Of a stretch of DNA of 64,000 bases, positions 25,344-33,410 are shown piece after piece. The stretch's first letter is position 1; every line of letters starts with the position of its first letter. Position numbers and translations under genes: made by a program. The notes beneath the pieces are model-generated. The model was not told the DNA's origin, searched no databases, and worked only from the letters and a program-made list of their open reading frames with translations. Source of the stretch: JAEYOM01 sp036260935 (GTDB taxonomy: Bacteria > Bacillota > Clostridia > Acetivibrionales > DTU013); the NCBI GenBank assembly GCA_036260935.1, contig DATALQ010000037.1, positions 1 to 64,000 of the forward strand, given 5' to 3'.

Positions 25344-26132
25344 ATGATAAGAATACTGGCGGTCATAGGAAGTCCAAGGAAGGGCGAGACATATCAGGCT
25401 GTTGTAAACTTTACCGAAGAATTGAAAAAGACAGAGGAAGTAAATGTAGAGTATGTTATGCTCGCAAATGAAGGATTATCGGATTGCGCAGGGTGCCATA
25501 ACTGTTTTATGAAAGGCCGCGAGTATTGCAAGGAAAGCGGCAAGGTAAAGGAGCTGCAGGATAAAATGCTGGCGGCGGATGCCGTGATTCTGGCATCGCC
25601 CGTATACAACCAGAGTGTTACGGCGCTCATGAAAAAATTCCTGGACTATTTTACATTTTTATGGCACAGGCCTGAATTGTTCGGTGTCAAATTTTTCGGG
25701 ATATCCAGTGGAGGCGGCGTGTTCAAGGAGGTTTTCAAGCTGCTGAGGATGAATGTCGAGAGCTGGGGCGGCACCTGGCTGGGCGAACACGGAATACCGC
25801 ATTATGAAGCGTTAAAGCCCAAATACAGGTTAAAATGCGATAGGGATATACAAAAGAAAGCCGGGCTCTTTCTCGGAGGCATCAGGGATAACAGGCCGCA
25901 GAGACCAAGCATAGGCAGGCTCATGATGTTCAACATATGGAGAATGAATGCGAAAGCCTGCAAGGATTCCATCCCGCCGGATTATACGTACTGGGCCGAA
26001 AAGCAGCTGCTGGACAAGGACTACTATTATCCTGTCAGGATCAGTATTTTCAAAAGGATCGCAGTTGCATGCATCGTAGGTATGGCAAAAAGTATGATGA
26101 AGAAAATTTATGTAGGATATGACGAGGTGTAA
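25344..26132 (+). CDS. Flavodoxin-family NAD(P)H-dependent oxidoreductase
   Basis: 262 residues. The flavodoxin-like start MIRILAVIGSPRKGETYQ carries the FMN phosphate loop, and SPVYNQSVTALMKKF is the second FMN contact typical of NADPH-dependent FMN reductases. A Cys cluster (DCAGCHNCFMKGREYC) is a known variant in anaerobes and may bind a cluster or be redox active. The last 90 residues are an extra helical region ending in a short hydrophobic segment. It is first in a two-gene operon with a TetR gene 3 bp downstream, behind a double operator. AAGGGGTG lies 6 bp before ATG 25344. Confidence 0.9.
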   Translation: MIRILAVIGSPRKGETYQAVVNFTEELKKTEEVNVEYVMLANEGLSDCAGCHNCFMKGREYCKESGKVKELQDKMLAADAVILASPVYNQSVTALMKKFLDYFTFLWHRPELFGVKFFGISSGGGVFKEVFKLLRMNVESWGGTWLGEHGIPHYEALKPKYRLKCDRDIQKKAGLFLGGIRDNRPQRPSIGRLMMFNIWRMNAKACKDSIPPDYTYWAEKQLLDKDYYYPVRISIFKRIAVACIVGMAKSMMKKIYVGYDEV

Positions 26133-26135
26133 AGG

Positions 26136-26747
26136 TTGAATACTCGCGAAAAAATATTGGAAACGGCAATAGATATGTTTTCCGTAAAAGGCTATAACGA
26201 TGTTTCGATCAGGGATATCACAAGGGCTGTCGGTATAAAGGAAAGCTCCCTGTATAATCACTTTACCAGCAAACAGCAGATACTCGACGAGATTTTCGAA
26301 TACCTGGTCAGGCAGTTCGATAGTATGACCATCCCCGGGGAGGAAGCGGCCAGGCTGATTGAGGAAGCTGACCCCGAGGAGTTCATGGAAATGTGCCTTA
26401 TGAACTTCAGGATGTATTTCGGAGATCCGAAGCTGATCAGGATATGGCGTATAATATCGATCGAAAGGTTCCGGAACAAGCAGGCGAATGATTTTTTCCT
26501 TTACCATTTCATCGATTACCCTTTCGAGTATCAGGCAAAGGTTTTCGAAGCAATGATGAAAAAAGGACTCATTATCGAGACCGATCCAATGGTACTTGCG
26601 CGGGAATCCTATTCGTTCATGCTGATGATCTACCTGAGGTATTTTGCGGTTGACAGCGTTTTGAAAAATCCGGTTGACGACCCTCTGATACAACAGATGA
26701 TAAGAGAGCATATGCAGTTTCTTTTGAGGGCCATGGCAAAAAAGTAG
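26136..26747 (+). CDS. TetR-family transcriptional regulator
   Basis: 203 residues. The N-terminal helix-turn-helix is canonical (ILETAIDMFSVKGYNDVSI, then DITRAVGIKESSLYNHF), and the variable C-terminal ligand domain is full length. It follows the flavoprotein gene by 3 bp and starts at TTG with GAGGTG 6 bp upstream. The two palindromes at 25234-25280 fit an autoregulated repressor. The ligand may be a quinone or electrophile handled by the flavoprotein (inference). Confidence 0.93.
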   Translation: MNTREKILETAIDMFSVKGYNDVSIRDITRAVGIKESSLYNHFTSKQQILDEIFEYLVRQFDSMTIPGEEAARLIEEADPEEFMEMCLMNFRMYFGDPKLIRIWRIISIERFRNKQANDFFLYHFIDYPFEYQAKVFEAMMKKGLIIETDPMVLARESYSFMLMIYLRYFAVDSVLKNPVDDPLIQQMIREHMQFLLRAMAKK

Positions 26748-26846
26748 ATTCAAGTTTATATGCATAATTGATTTTGTTCCCGGCAAGTTATATATTATTA
26801 ATATCCGACTTGGATGCAGTTGATACCCAATGTACAGGGAGAGCAT

Positions 26847-27545
26847 ATGAACAGAATCATGGCCAGATTGAAGGATATACTGTTGTACCCGGCAAAATTT
26901 TTCGAGAGCCTTACTGACAGAAAAGCTACATTGATCGCCGGCGCTGTGATGGTTGGCGCGATCGATTTCCTGCTGCCTGATATAAATAACAATCTGAAGT
27001 TGCTTTTCTACGGAAAGCCGACAGATGATATAATATTCAACGCCTTCATGGCTGTGTTCGCCATACTTCTGCTGGGCCTGGTGGACGTTATTTTTATGGG
27101 GGCGCCCCTTTACGACATCTTTGCTTATCTCAAGAAGAAGGAAGCAATAATGAGCGAAGAGGATGTGGGTGAAGATTATACTACTTTTTCGCCGCATCCG
27201 GAAAGCAAGGCTCCGATAGAGCATAACGCGTCCCTGACAAAGGTTATCAAGGGATATGTCATCTCACATTTTATCATCGTTCCCGTGGAGACGGCTATTT
27301 ATTACTTATTGCTGCGTAATATAACGGATAACAGTCCTACCTGGATGCAGAACCTTTCCTTGATATTTATGATGGTTATATTCGTGTGGTCGGCGGCAAT
27401 ACTGACCAGGGGGATAAATGTACTGTTCCGGTTCAACCCCGTTTTCAGGAGGCTGACCTTTATTATCGTATTCACATGGAATTTCATTCTCAGCATGGTT
27501 TTTGCGACGCAGATACTTAACTGGGTGCTCAAGCTGTTCAGGTAA
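26847..27545 (+). CDS. Hypothetical polytopic membrane protein
   Basis: 232 residues with about five membrane helices (near 22-40, 60-90, 130-155, 165-185 and 200-225) and a hydrophilic loop between the second and third containing GEDYTTFSPHPESK. The layout resembles Yip1-like proteins but I cannot assign it. AGGGAG lies 5 bp before ATG 26847. Confidence 0.75.
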   Translation: MNRIMARLKDILLYPAKFFESLTDRKATLIAGAVMVGAIDFLLPDINNNLKLLFYGKPTDDIIFNAFMAVFAILLLGLVDVIFMGAPLYDIFAYLKKKEAIMSEEDVGEDYTTFSPHPESKAPIEHNASLTKVIKGYVISHFIIVPVETAIYYLLLRNITDNSPTWMQNLSLIFMMVIFVWSAAILTRGINVLFRFNPVFRRLTFIIVFTWNFILSMVFATQILNWVLKLFR

Positions 27546-27611
27546 CGGCGTTTTGCCTTACCTGCCGTGCCCGTCGCCCGCCAGCTTCCAAAAATATCTG
27601 CGCCAACCGGG

Positions 27612-27638
27612 TTGTAAAACTTAGCTTTTTGCTATAAT
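27612..27638 (+). promoter_or_regulatory. Probable promoter of tRNA-Arg
   Basis: A perfect TATAAT (27633-27638) lies 17 bp before the tRNA. TTGTAA (27612-27617) is a possible -35 with a short 15-bp spacer. Confidence 0.5.
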
Positions 27639-27654
27639 ATATTGATGGAGCAAT

Positions 27655-27729
27655 GCCCCGGTGGCCTAATGGATAAGGTAGCGGATTCCGGTTCCGCTGA
27701 TGCGGGTTCGATTCCTGTCCGGGGCGCCA
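27655..27729 (+). tRNA. tRNA-Arg (CCG)
   Basis: A complete cloverleaf: acceptor stem GCCCCGG/CCGGGGC, anticodon stem GCGGA/TCCGC with loop TTCCGGT giving anticodon CCG, T arm GGGTTCGATTC, discriminator G and encoded CCA (27727-27729). Confidence 0.96.
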
Positions 27730-27737
27730 AGAAAATG

Positions 27738-27778
27738 AAAGGCTTTCAGAGTATTTAACTCTGAAAGCCTTTGTTTTT
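27738..27778 (+). terminator. Rho-independent terminator after tRNA-Arg
   Basis: A 13-bp stem, AGGCTTTCAGAGT/ACTCTGAAAGCCT, with loop ATTTA, followed by TTGTTTTT. Confidence 0.95.
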
Positions 27779-27820
27779 ACACCAATATTACACCAACCCG
27801 TTTTATTTCTCGCTAAATTT

Positions 27821-28138
27821 TTATCTGGTTGCATAAGCAATAACTAATATAATAAATATTGCTGATAAAATGAGGTCAAAAAATATGTGCTTATAAAAAA
27901 ACTCTTTTGCTTCCGCTCTTCTTTCTCTGGTAATCAGTTGAATTCTCTTTTTCTCTTGCTTTAATGATATTTTTTCTATTTTCGGATTCTTTGATTTGCG
28001 TTTACCAAACTCAATTATTGCAATTTCCTTGGCTTCTGGAGTATATTGCTCTAATTTTTTATTAATGACATCACACAAATCGTAATCATCCATATTTTCG
28101 AATAGTTTTTGCAAATCTTCTTTGTCAGCTAATGGCAT
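27821..28138 (-). CDS. Hypothetical protein with C-terminal membrane anchor, AT-rich
   Basis: 105 residues: acidic helical N-terminus (LADKEDLQKLFENMDDYDL), a Lys/Arg-rich middle and one C-terminal hydrophobic helix (FFDLILSAIFIILVIAYATR). The gene is clearly more AT-rich than its neighbours and sits beside tRNA-Arg, so it may have been acquired with a past tRNA-site insertion. AGGTGAG lies 4 bp before ATG 28138. No family recognised. Confidence 0.7.
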   Translation of the reverse strand: MPLADKEDLQKLFENMDDYDLCDVINKKLEQYTPEAKEIAIIEFGKRKSKNPKIEKISLKQEKKRIQLITRERRAEAKEFFYKHIFFDLILSAIFIILVIAYATR

Positions 28139-28287
28139 GCTGCTCACCTAAATTTTCTTACACTTATTATATTTTATGTTATGGTATTATTTTCTTTCTC
28201 TAATAGTACGTGACTATAGAGGTATGGCTTTATTTACGGCAGTTACAATGAAGGGAGGATTGGCGGATGCCGCTCCTCCCACATAAA

Positions 28288-29268
28288 TTATTCGCCCTTT
28301 TTCATTATCTTCTCCGGTCGGTAAAGGAAATCCGTCATCTGGCCGTATGAAACTGTTACAGCGCCGGGAAAATCCTTCCTGTCGGTAGGGACGCCAGTTA
28401 ACTCGCCCGATACTATTTTTTCGGCTGCAATTCGCGTATCGGTGATGTAATCCTTGTCGGGTTTGCGGCCCATCAGGCAGTTGTGGCCCAGGTATGGCTT
28501 AAGCTCGGTCAGAGCCTCGAGGGATTTCCCGAACTTTTGCATTTCATCTCTGAACTCTTCTACCGTACTGCTTTCAGGAAGCTGCATCCACAGCGATCCC
28601 GAGCCAATTGCGTCTCCGGCGAACAGAAACTGCCTCTCCCTGTCGAGCAGGACCACGGAACCCGGGGTATGGCCGGGCAGTGCGATAACTTCGAGCTTGC
28701 AGCCTCCGAGATCGAATGTTTCTCCGCCCCTGATATCTTTATAGCCTGAGGACTCAAAGTCGTCGAAGGGTGTATACGGCTTTAAGAGATCGAAATCATT
28801 CGATGACATAAAAACAGTTTTAAACTGCGAGATTGCTGCAATATGGTCGCCATGCCCATGCGTAAGTACCAGTTCGACAGGTTTGCCGGTCAGTGTTTTT
28901 ACATAGTCCCGCAAATAATCGCCACTGACCCCGGCATCGATAAGCAAAGCCTTCTCTGTACCCTCTATCAGATAAACATCGACAAAGGAAGGCGAGTCAG
29001 CTGTTCCGTCAGTAATCTCCCATACGCCCTGCATTATAGGAATGGAATTGTAACTCATAAACACTTTCTCCTTGGTAATACTTGTCTCGTTATTTGACTT
29101 ATCAGTAGCATTTACGGACATATCAGTATTATTTACGGACATATCCGCCTCTGCTGCAATAGTATCCCCTGTTGAATCAATAAACTTATCCGGGATGTAA
29201 ATCCGGGCTATAATGGAGATTACTGCTGCAAGCAGGCAAATTCCTGCGATTTTAAATCCTGTTTTCAA
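28288..29268 (-). CDS. MBL-fold metallo-hydrolase (glyoxalase II-like), membrane-anchored
   Basis: 326 residues. An N-terminal signal anchor (FKIAGICLLAAVISIIARIY) is followed by a linker with an imperfect repeat (DMSVNNTDMSVNATDKSNN) and an MBL domain: LTHGHGDHIAAI, ALPGHTPGSVVLL, LFAGDAIGSG and LGHNCLMG supply a binuclear zinc site of the glyoxalase II type (Asp ligand rather than the Cys of B1 enzymes). Substrate unknown. The start is TTG 29268 with GGAGG 8 bp upstream; a start 16 codons earlier would place the ribosome site inside the gene. Confidence 0.88.
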   Translation of the reverse strand: MKTGFKIAGICLLAAVISIIARIYIPDKFIDSTGDTIAAEADMSVNNTDMSVNATDKSNNETSITKEKVFMSYNSIPIMQGVWEITDGTADSPSFVDVYLIEGTEKALLIDAGVSGDYLRDYVKTLTGKPVELVLTHGHGDHIAAISQFKTVFMSSNDFDLLKPYTPFDDFESSGYKDIRGGETFDLGGCKLEVIALPGHTPGSVVLLDRERQFLFAGDAIGSGSLWMQLPESSTVEEFRDEMQKFGKSLEALTELKPYLGHNCLMGRKPDKDYITDTRIAAEKIVSGELTGVPTDRKDFPGAVTVSYGQMTDFLYRPEKIMKKGE

Positions 29269-29367
29269 ATCATACACCTCCGTATCAGCCCCAAAATATC
29301 CATGTAAACAGGCCAATACAAAAGGAATTATATCAAAATGTCACATTTTTACAACAATAAATAACGT

Positions 29368-30477
29368 TTATACTTCGAATATCTTTGAAACCTCTTTCAG
29401 CTGCTCTGTTATACTGATATGCTGCGGACAATGCTTTTCACATTGTTTACAGCTGATGCAGTCGGAAGCCTTTCCACCGTTCTTTGCCATAGTGTTGTAA
29501 GAGGCGATATGCGATGGCACAAGCCTGAAACGCTTCTGGTTATTGTACAGTGAAAAATAATTGGGTATCGGTATTTTCTTTGGGCAGCCGTCCACGCAAT
29601 AACGGCATTCGGTGCAGGGAATGACGGTGATTGCGTTTATTATTCCTGCCGCCTTGTTGACCAACTGCTTTTCTTCATCGTTCAAAGGCTCCATATCACG
29701 CATGTAGCTTGTATTGTCGACGACCTGTTCAATATCGCTCATTCCGCTGAGCACCATGAACACGTTTTCGAGTGAAGCGGCATAACGGACCGCCCACGAT
29801 GCCACGCTCAAATCCGGGTGATAAGCTTTATATAGCTTTTCAGCTTCTTCGGGTATGTTTGCAAGCGAGCCTCCCTTTACGGGCTCCATAACAATAACGG
29901 GTTTGTTATGCTTCAATGCGACTTCATAGCATTTGCGGGACTCGATGCTTTCACTGTCCCAGTCTATATAATTTATCTGAAGCTGAACAAACTCCATCTC
30001 GGGGTGCTCCGTCAATATCTTGTCAAGAACGTCCGCCTTGTCGTGGAAGGAGAAGCCTATTTTCTTAGCTTTGCCCTCTTTCTTGAGTTCCTTCATGAAC
30101 TCGAACCCGCCGTATTTGACGGAGTTCGCATAAAGCGATACACCAAGGGTATGCAACAGGTAATAGTCGAAGTATTCGACTCCGCACTTTTCCAGCTGTT
30201 CGTTAAAAATCCTCCGATAGTCTTCTTTCTTTGTTATCATCCAGGTAGGCATCTTGTCCGCCAGCATGAACGAATCCCTGGGGTGCCTTTCCACGAGCGC
30301 TTTTCTGGCAGCAACCTCGCTCATTCCCTGATGGTACGGATATGCCGTATCAAAATAAGTAAAGCCCTTCTCGATAAAATAGTCCGCCATTTTGTTCACG
30401 AGTTCCTGATCGATGCTTTTCGAATCTCCTTCATCCTTAAGCGGCAGACGCATCATACCAAAGCCAAGTTTTTTCAT
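29368..30477 (-). CDS. Aldo/keto reductase with C-terminal 2[4Fe-4S] domain
   Basis: 369 residues: an aldo/keto reductase TIM barrel (GFTYFDTAYPYHQGMSE with catalytic Asp and Tyr; IGFSFHDK; VMEPVKGG) followed by a ferredoxin-like region with CTECRYCVDGCP and CISCKQCEKHCP. This fused form is common in anaerobes and lets the reductase exchange electrons with ferredoxin. The merR gene lies 79 bp upstream on the same strand, under a MerR-type promoter. GGAGG lies 9 bp before the ATG. Confidence 0.95.
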   Translation of the reverse strand: MKKLGFGMMRLPLKDEGDSKSIDQELVNKMADYFIEKGFTYFDTAYPYHQGMSEVAARKALVERHPRDSFMLADKMPTWMITKKEDYRRIFNEQLEKCGVEYFDYYLLHTLGVSLYANSVKYGGFEFMKELKKEGKAKKIGFSFHDKADVLDKILTEHPEMEFVQLQINYIDWDSESIESRKCYEVALKHNKPVIVMEPVKGGSLANIPEEAEKLYKAYHPDLSVASWAVRYAASLENVFMVLSGMSDIEQVVDNTSYMRDMEPLNDEEKQLVNKAAGIINAITVIPCTECRYCVDGCPKKIPIPNYFSLYNNQKRFRLVPSHIASYNTMAKNGGKASDCISCKQCEKHCPQHISITEQLKEVSKIFEV

Positions 30478-30556
30478 CCTTTTTATCCTCCTGTTATTTA
30501 TATGTCTATAGGTTTATTTCTATTTCATCGCAGCCTTGATTTATAAAGAACGACGT

Positions 30557-30919
30557 TCATTTACATTTGGCGCCGGCCAGTTCATACGCAGCGATTTTCT
30601 TGTCCAGACGGCTGAGCGTGCTTTTCATGTCTTCCATTCTTATCATTAACTGCCTGCGCTGCTCCATTAAGATCTTTTTTCTCGCATCTATGGTTTCATC
30701 GCCTTGCAGGTACAGCTTGACATATTCCATCAATGTTTCGATCGGAAGACCTGCGCTCCTCATACATTTGATAAATTCGACCCATCTCTGGTCTTCTTCA
30801 GTAAAGTCCCTTATTCCGCTTTTGTTGCGGCTGACCCGGGGAATCAGGCCAACCCGTTCATAGTAGCGGAGAGTATCCTGTGTTATATCATATTTTTTGC
30901 TTATTTCTGCGATCGTCAT
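30557..30919 (-). CDS. MerR-family regulator
   Basis: 120 residues: N-terminal winged HTH (MTIAEISKKYDITQDTLRYY, then ERVGLIPRVSRNKSGIRDF) and a dimerisation coiled coil of about 40 residues ending AYELAGAKCK. The single Cys near the C-terminus is not a metal site by itself. It fits the group that responds to aldehydes or electrophiles and controls adjacent reductases. A 20-bp perfect palindrome between -35 and -10 boxes lies 34 bp upstream. Confidence 0.94.
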   Translation of the reverse strand: MTIAEISKKYDITQDTLRYYERVGLIPRVSRNKSGIRDFTEEDQRWVEFIKCMRSAGLPIETLMEYVKLYLQGDETIDARKKILMEQRRQLMIRMEDMKSTLSRLDKKIAAYELAGAKCK

Positions 30920-30944
30920 TCAGATCCGCCTCCCTGATAACGAT

Positions 30945-30975
30945 ATCATACCACTTGGAGTTAACTCCAAGTCAA
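30945..30975 (-). promoter_or_regulatory. MerR-type promoter with 19-bp spacer and palindromic operator
   Basis: On the minus strand TTGACT (30975-30970) and TATGAT (30950-30945) are 19 bp apart, the long spacer typical of MerR-activated promoters. A perfect 20-bp palindrome, ACTTGGAGTTAACTCCAAGT (30953-30972), fills the spacer. It drives merR and probably the aldo/keto reductase gene behind it. Confidence 0.88.
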
Positions 30976-31039
30976 GAAAAAATCAACAGGCAGCGGTAAA
31001 CAGGCAGCAACAGGCGCTTGCAGCGGGGTAAAGGATACG

Positions 31040-31083
31040 GGTAACAGGTAATAAGTAACATGTAACGGTAACATCAGGTAACA
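31040..31083. repeat. Degenerate 7-bp GGTAACA repeats
   Basis: Six variants of GGTAACA occur nearly in tandem (GGTAACA, GGTAATA, AGTAACA, TGTAAC, GGTAACA, GGTAACA). They lie in the gap between merR and the Met-rich protein gene. Confidence 0.55.
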
Positions 31084-31104
31084 GCATAATATGATCAATA
31101 CATA

Positions 31105-31139
31105 AAAAGGGACCTGTTCGTCCTATCAACAGGGTCCCT
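31105..31139 (-). terminator. Rho-independent terminator
   Basis: On the minus strand AGGGACCCTGTT pairs with AACAGGTCCCT (one bulge), followed by TTTTT. It ends the Met-rich repeat protein gene. Confidence 0.8.
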
Positions 31140-31185
31140 GATTAATAATGCTGCGACATTGCTGTTGTTTTTCCGTTTTCCTGGT

Positions 31186-31575
31186 TTACAGCCCCGGACC
31201 ATGCCCTGCGCCTATCGGCTGTCCCAGGCCCGGCGCCTGTGGGCCTGTCGGCTGCCCCATACTGGGTATCTGTCCCATGCCCGGCATCTGCCCTGCGCCT
31301 TGCGGCTGCCCCATACCAGGCATCTGCCCAGCACCCTGCGGCTGTCCCATACCGGGCATCTGCCCAGCGCCCTGCGGCTGCCCCATACCGGGCATCTGCC
31401 CCATTCCCTGGGTCTGACCCGAATGGAACTGATACATCCTGTACTCTCCCTGCGCCATATTCGAATATACAGCGCCTACTGACCGGAAATACTGTGCCAG
31501 CTTCATATCGTTCATATAATTCTGAGCATGCATCTGAGCCATCATTGCCTGCATCTGATCCATATCCATCGGCAT
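31186..31575 (-). CDS. Met/Gln/Gly/Pro-rich tandem-repeat protein
   Basis: 129 residues. The N-terminus is Met-rich (MPMDMDQMQAMMAQMHAQN), followed by a helical segment of about 35 residues. From residue about 57 there is a 12-residue tandem repeat GQMPGMGQPQGA (about 3.5 copies; 36 bp in DNA), then a degenerate Pro/Gly tail. It is divergent from a multicopper oxidase gene (139 bp between start codons). Met-rich repeats can bind Cu(I) and repeat proteins of this kind also occur in spore coats; both are inference. AGGAG lies 8 bp before the ATG. Confidence 0.8.
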   Translation of the reverse strand: MPMDMDQMQAMMAQMHAQNYMNDMKLAQYFRSVGAVYSNMAQGEYRMYQFHSGQTQGMGQMPGMGQPQGAGQMPGMGQPQGAGQMPGMGQPQGAGQMPGMGQIPSMGQPTGPQAPGLGQPIGAGHGPGL

Positions 31576-31713
31576 TCATATCACTCCTGATCATATTTGA
31601 TGTGTATGCTGCATTATATTCACTTTATGTATACTATGTTACGGTACATTAAGGTCATTATCGGGACAAATTTTAAATATACTGATACCAGGAGCAAAAT
31701 TGAGGTGGTTTCA

Positions 31714-32601
31714 ATGCTAATAACACCTGACATTCCGATCCTGCCTTTCCAGTACCGAAATGGCATCAAGTATTTCGAGCTTTTTGCCGAGCCTGTAAAG
31801 AGGGAGATTCTGCCGGGGCTGTTTATCAAAGCTTGGGGGTACAATGGAACTATGCCCGGCCCGACGATACAGGTGTATTCGGGCGATTACATCAGCATCC
31901 GCGTATATAACAGGCTTGAGGAAGCGACGAGCATACACTGGCACGGCCTGGACATACCCAATACGATGGATGGGGTCACCGAAGTCGAACCTACGCCGTT
32001 CATAGAGCCCGGTAAGCATCTGGATTACCGCTTCAGAATCACAAACCCGCCCGGTACTCACATGTACCATACGCATGTGAATACGGCCAGACAGGAGATG
32101 ATGGGGCTGGGAGGGGCGTTCATCATTATGGATCCTAATGAATACGGGATAGACAGGGACTATTTCTTCATGTTGCAGGAATTTGCAGTAAAGGATTTGA
32201 AAATGGGCGAAATCAGACAGGGTACATTCGAAATCGACCCGATGTCCCACGATTTCAATTTTTTTACCATTAACGGACGGTGTTTTCCGTTTGTGACGCC
32301 TATGCCTGTCAATTATGGCGACATTGTTCGCATTAGGATGGGGAATATCGTTCACGATGCCCATCCGATGCATATCCACGGGCACCAGTTTGCCATAGTT
32401 GCTTCGGACGGCAATACTCTGACGCCTTCCCAAAGATACCTGAAGAATACTCTGAACGTAGCGTCGGGAGAGACCTATGACGTAGTATTCAAGGCCAACA
32501 ACCCGGGCGTCTGGCCGTTCCATTGCCATATCCCGCATCACATGTCCAACAACATGTCGGCTTCGATGGGCGGAATGTTCACGACCATTGTCTACCAATA
32601 A
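31714..32601 (+). CDS. Two-domain multicopper oxidase
   Basis: 295 residues and two cupredoxin domains. All copper-binding motifs are present: HWHG (H75, H77), HTH (H119, H121), HPMHIHGH (H217, H220, H222) and HCHIPHHMSNNM (H270, C271, H272, H276, M281). Type 1, 2 and 3 sites can therefore form, but in a protein about half the length of CotA-type laccases, so a trimer as in two-domain laccases is plausible. There is no signal peptide. A copper oxidase normally needs O2, which is notable in an apparent anaerobe; spore-coat or oxygen-defence roles are possible. GAGGTGG lies 5 bp before ATG 31714. Confidence 0.93.
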   Translation: MLITPDIPILPFQYRNGIKYFELFAEPVKREILPGLFIKAWGYNGTMPGPTIQVYSGDYISIRVYNRLEEATSIHWHGLDIPNTMDGVTEVEPTPFIEPGKHLDYRFRITNPPGTHMYHTHVNTARQEMMGLGGAFIIMDPNEYGIDRDYFFMLQEFAVKDLKMGEIRQGTFEIDPMSHDFNFFTINGRCFPFVTPMPVNYGDIVRIRMGNIVHDAHPMHIHGHQFAIVASDGNTLTPSQRYLKNTLNVASGETYDVVFKANNPGVWPFHCHIPHHMSNNMSASMGGMFTTIVYQ

Positions 32602-32821
32602 TATTACATCTTTTTTCTCCGTTCTCTCGACTTTTGTTGTTTTTACATGTTATAATATTCATATAAAATACATTTCATTGTAAATTTAATAAATGCGCAT
32701 CTTTTATTTGCACATACCAAATACTAAGTTGTACAAGCAACTTTCGATACTGATTAGAATGACTTGCTTAAAAATCGAACGATAGGTGATCCTCCGTCCA
32801 AGAAGAAAAGGAGTTGTTGAA

Positions 32822-33271
32822 ATGGCCCACTTGTCGGAACGAAGAAAATATAAACGGTGTGACAACGTTATTTGCCAGGCGCTTGTTAGCAGGGACAAAA
32901 TCAGATGGGTATCCTTCGACATTGTCGACTTGTCTGCGGGTGGCATGCTTTTCAGCTCAGTGCATCGGTACAACTCAAACACGAAGCTTTATTTCAATCT
33001 GGCGATACATAACATGCTCTCCGAATTCAATATAAAACTGGAAGGCAAGGTGCTCAGGGCTGATGATATCGGCGGTGTCAACACTTATGCAGTGCAGTTC
33101 GAGAACATGAACAAGTATGAGGTAATTCAGCTGGATGAATTGGTAAAATCCAAGATCACAGTTAAAGACATACCGCATCGTACTTTGGGGAATGAAGAAT
33201 ATTCCAAAATGCTGACTCCCAAGATCAAACCAAGGCTGCGACAAGCGCGGATAAAGGAAATTACGAAGTGA
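32822..33271 (+). CDS. PilZ-domain protein
   Basis: 149 residues with the c-di-GMP-binding signature split in the usual way: RRKYKR near residue 6 and DLSAGGML near 42. A short basic C-terminal extension follows. It probably binds c-di-GMP and alters a partner's activity. AAAAGGAG lies 8 bp before ATG 32822. The 220-bp leader upstream has a hairpin (AGTTG/CAACT near 32732) but no riboswitch that I recognise. Confidence 0.88.
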   Translation: MAHLSERRKYKRCDNVICQALVSRDKIRWVSFDIVDLSAGGMLFSSVHRYNSNTKLYFNLAIHNMLSEFNIKLEGKVLRADDIGGVNTYAVQFENMNKYEVIQLDELVKSKITVKDIPHRTLGNEEYSKMLTPKIKPRLRQARIKEITK

Positions 33272-33295
33272 ACAGGCATGATATATTAATCGGAA

Positions 33296-33331
33296 AGGCT
33301 GCCGGCAATCAAATGTACGGCGGCTTTTTTA
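33296..33331 (+). terminator. Rho-independent terminator
   Basis: Arms GCTGCCG/CGGCGGC (one G-U pair) followed by six T, 25 bp after the PilZ gene. Confidence 0.85.
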
Positions 33332-33410
33332 TTGTGAGGGGAGCAACCCCTTCCCACATACCTTGAACGTATGCTAGAATTGCAGTGTCACATCATTGAT
33401 CGGAGTATAT

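Noticed and set aside
25830..27224. 464-codon open frame on the minus strand
   Set aside because: It is antisense to the flavoprotein, TetR and membrane-protein genes, which have family motifs, ribosome sites and operators; its product has no recognisable domain.
27538..27840. 100-codon open frame on the minus strand across tRNA-Arg
   Set aside because: It is the reverse complement of the tRNA and its terminator, a well-known source of false genes.
28288..29268. Second metallo-beta-lactamase
   Set aside because: It has the glyoxalase II-type ligand set without the B1 Cys/Lys pair, so it is a generic MBL hydrolase.
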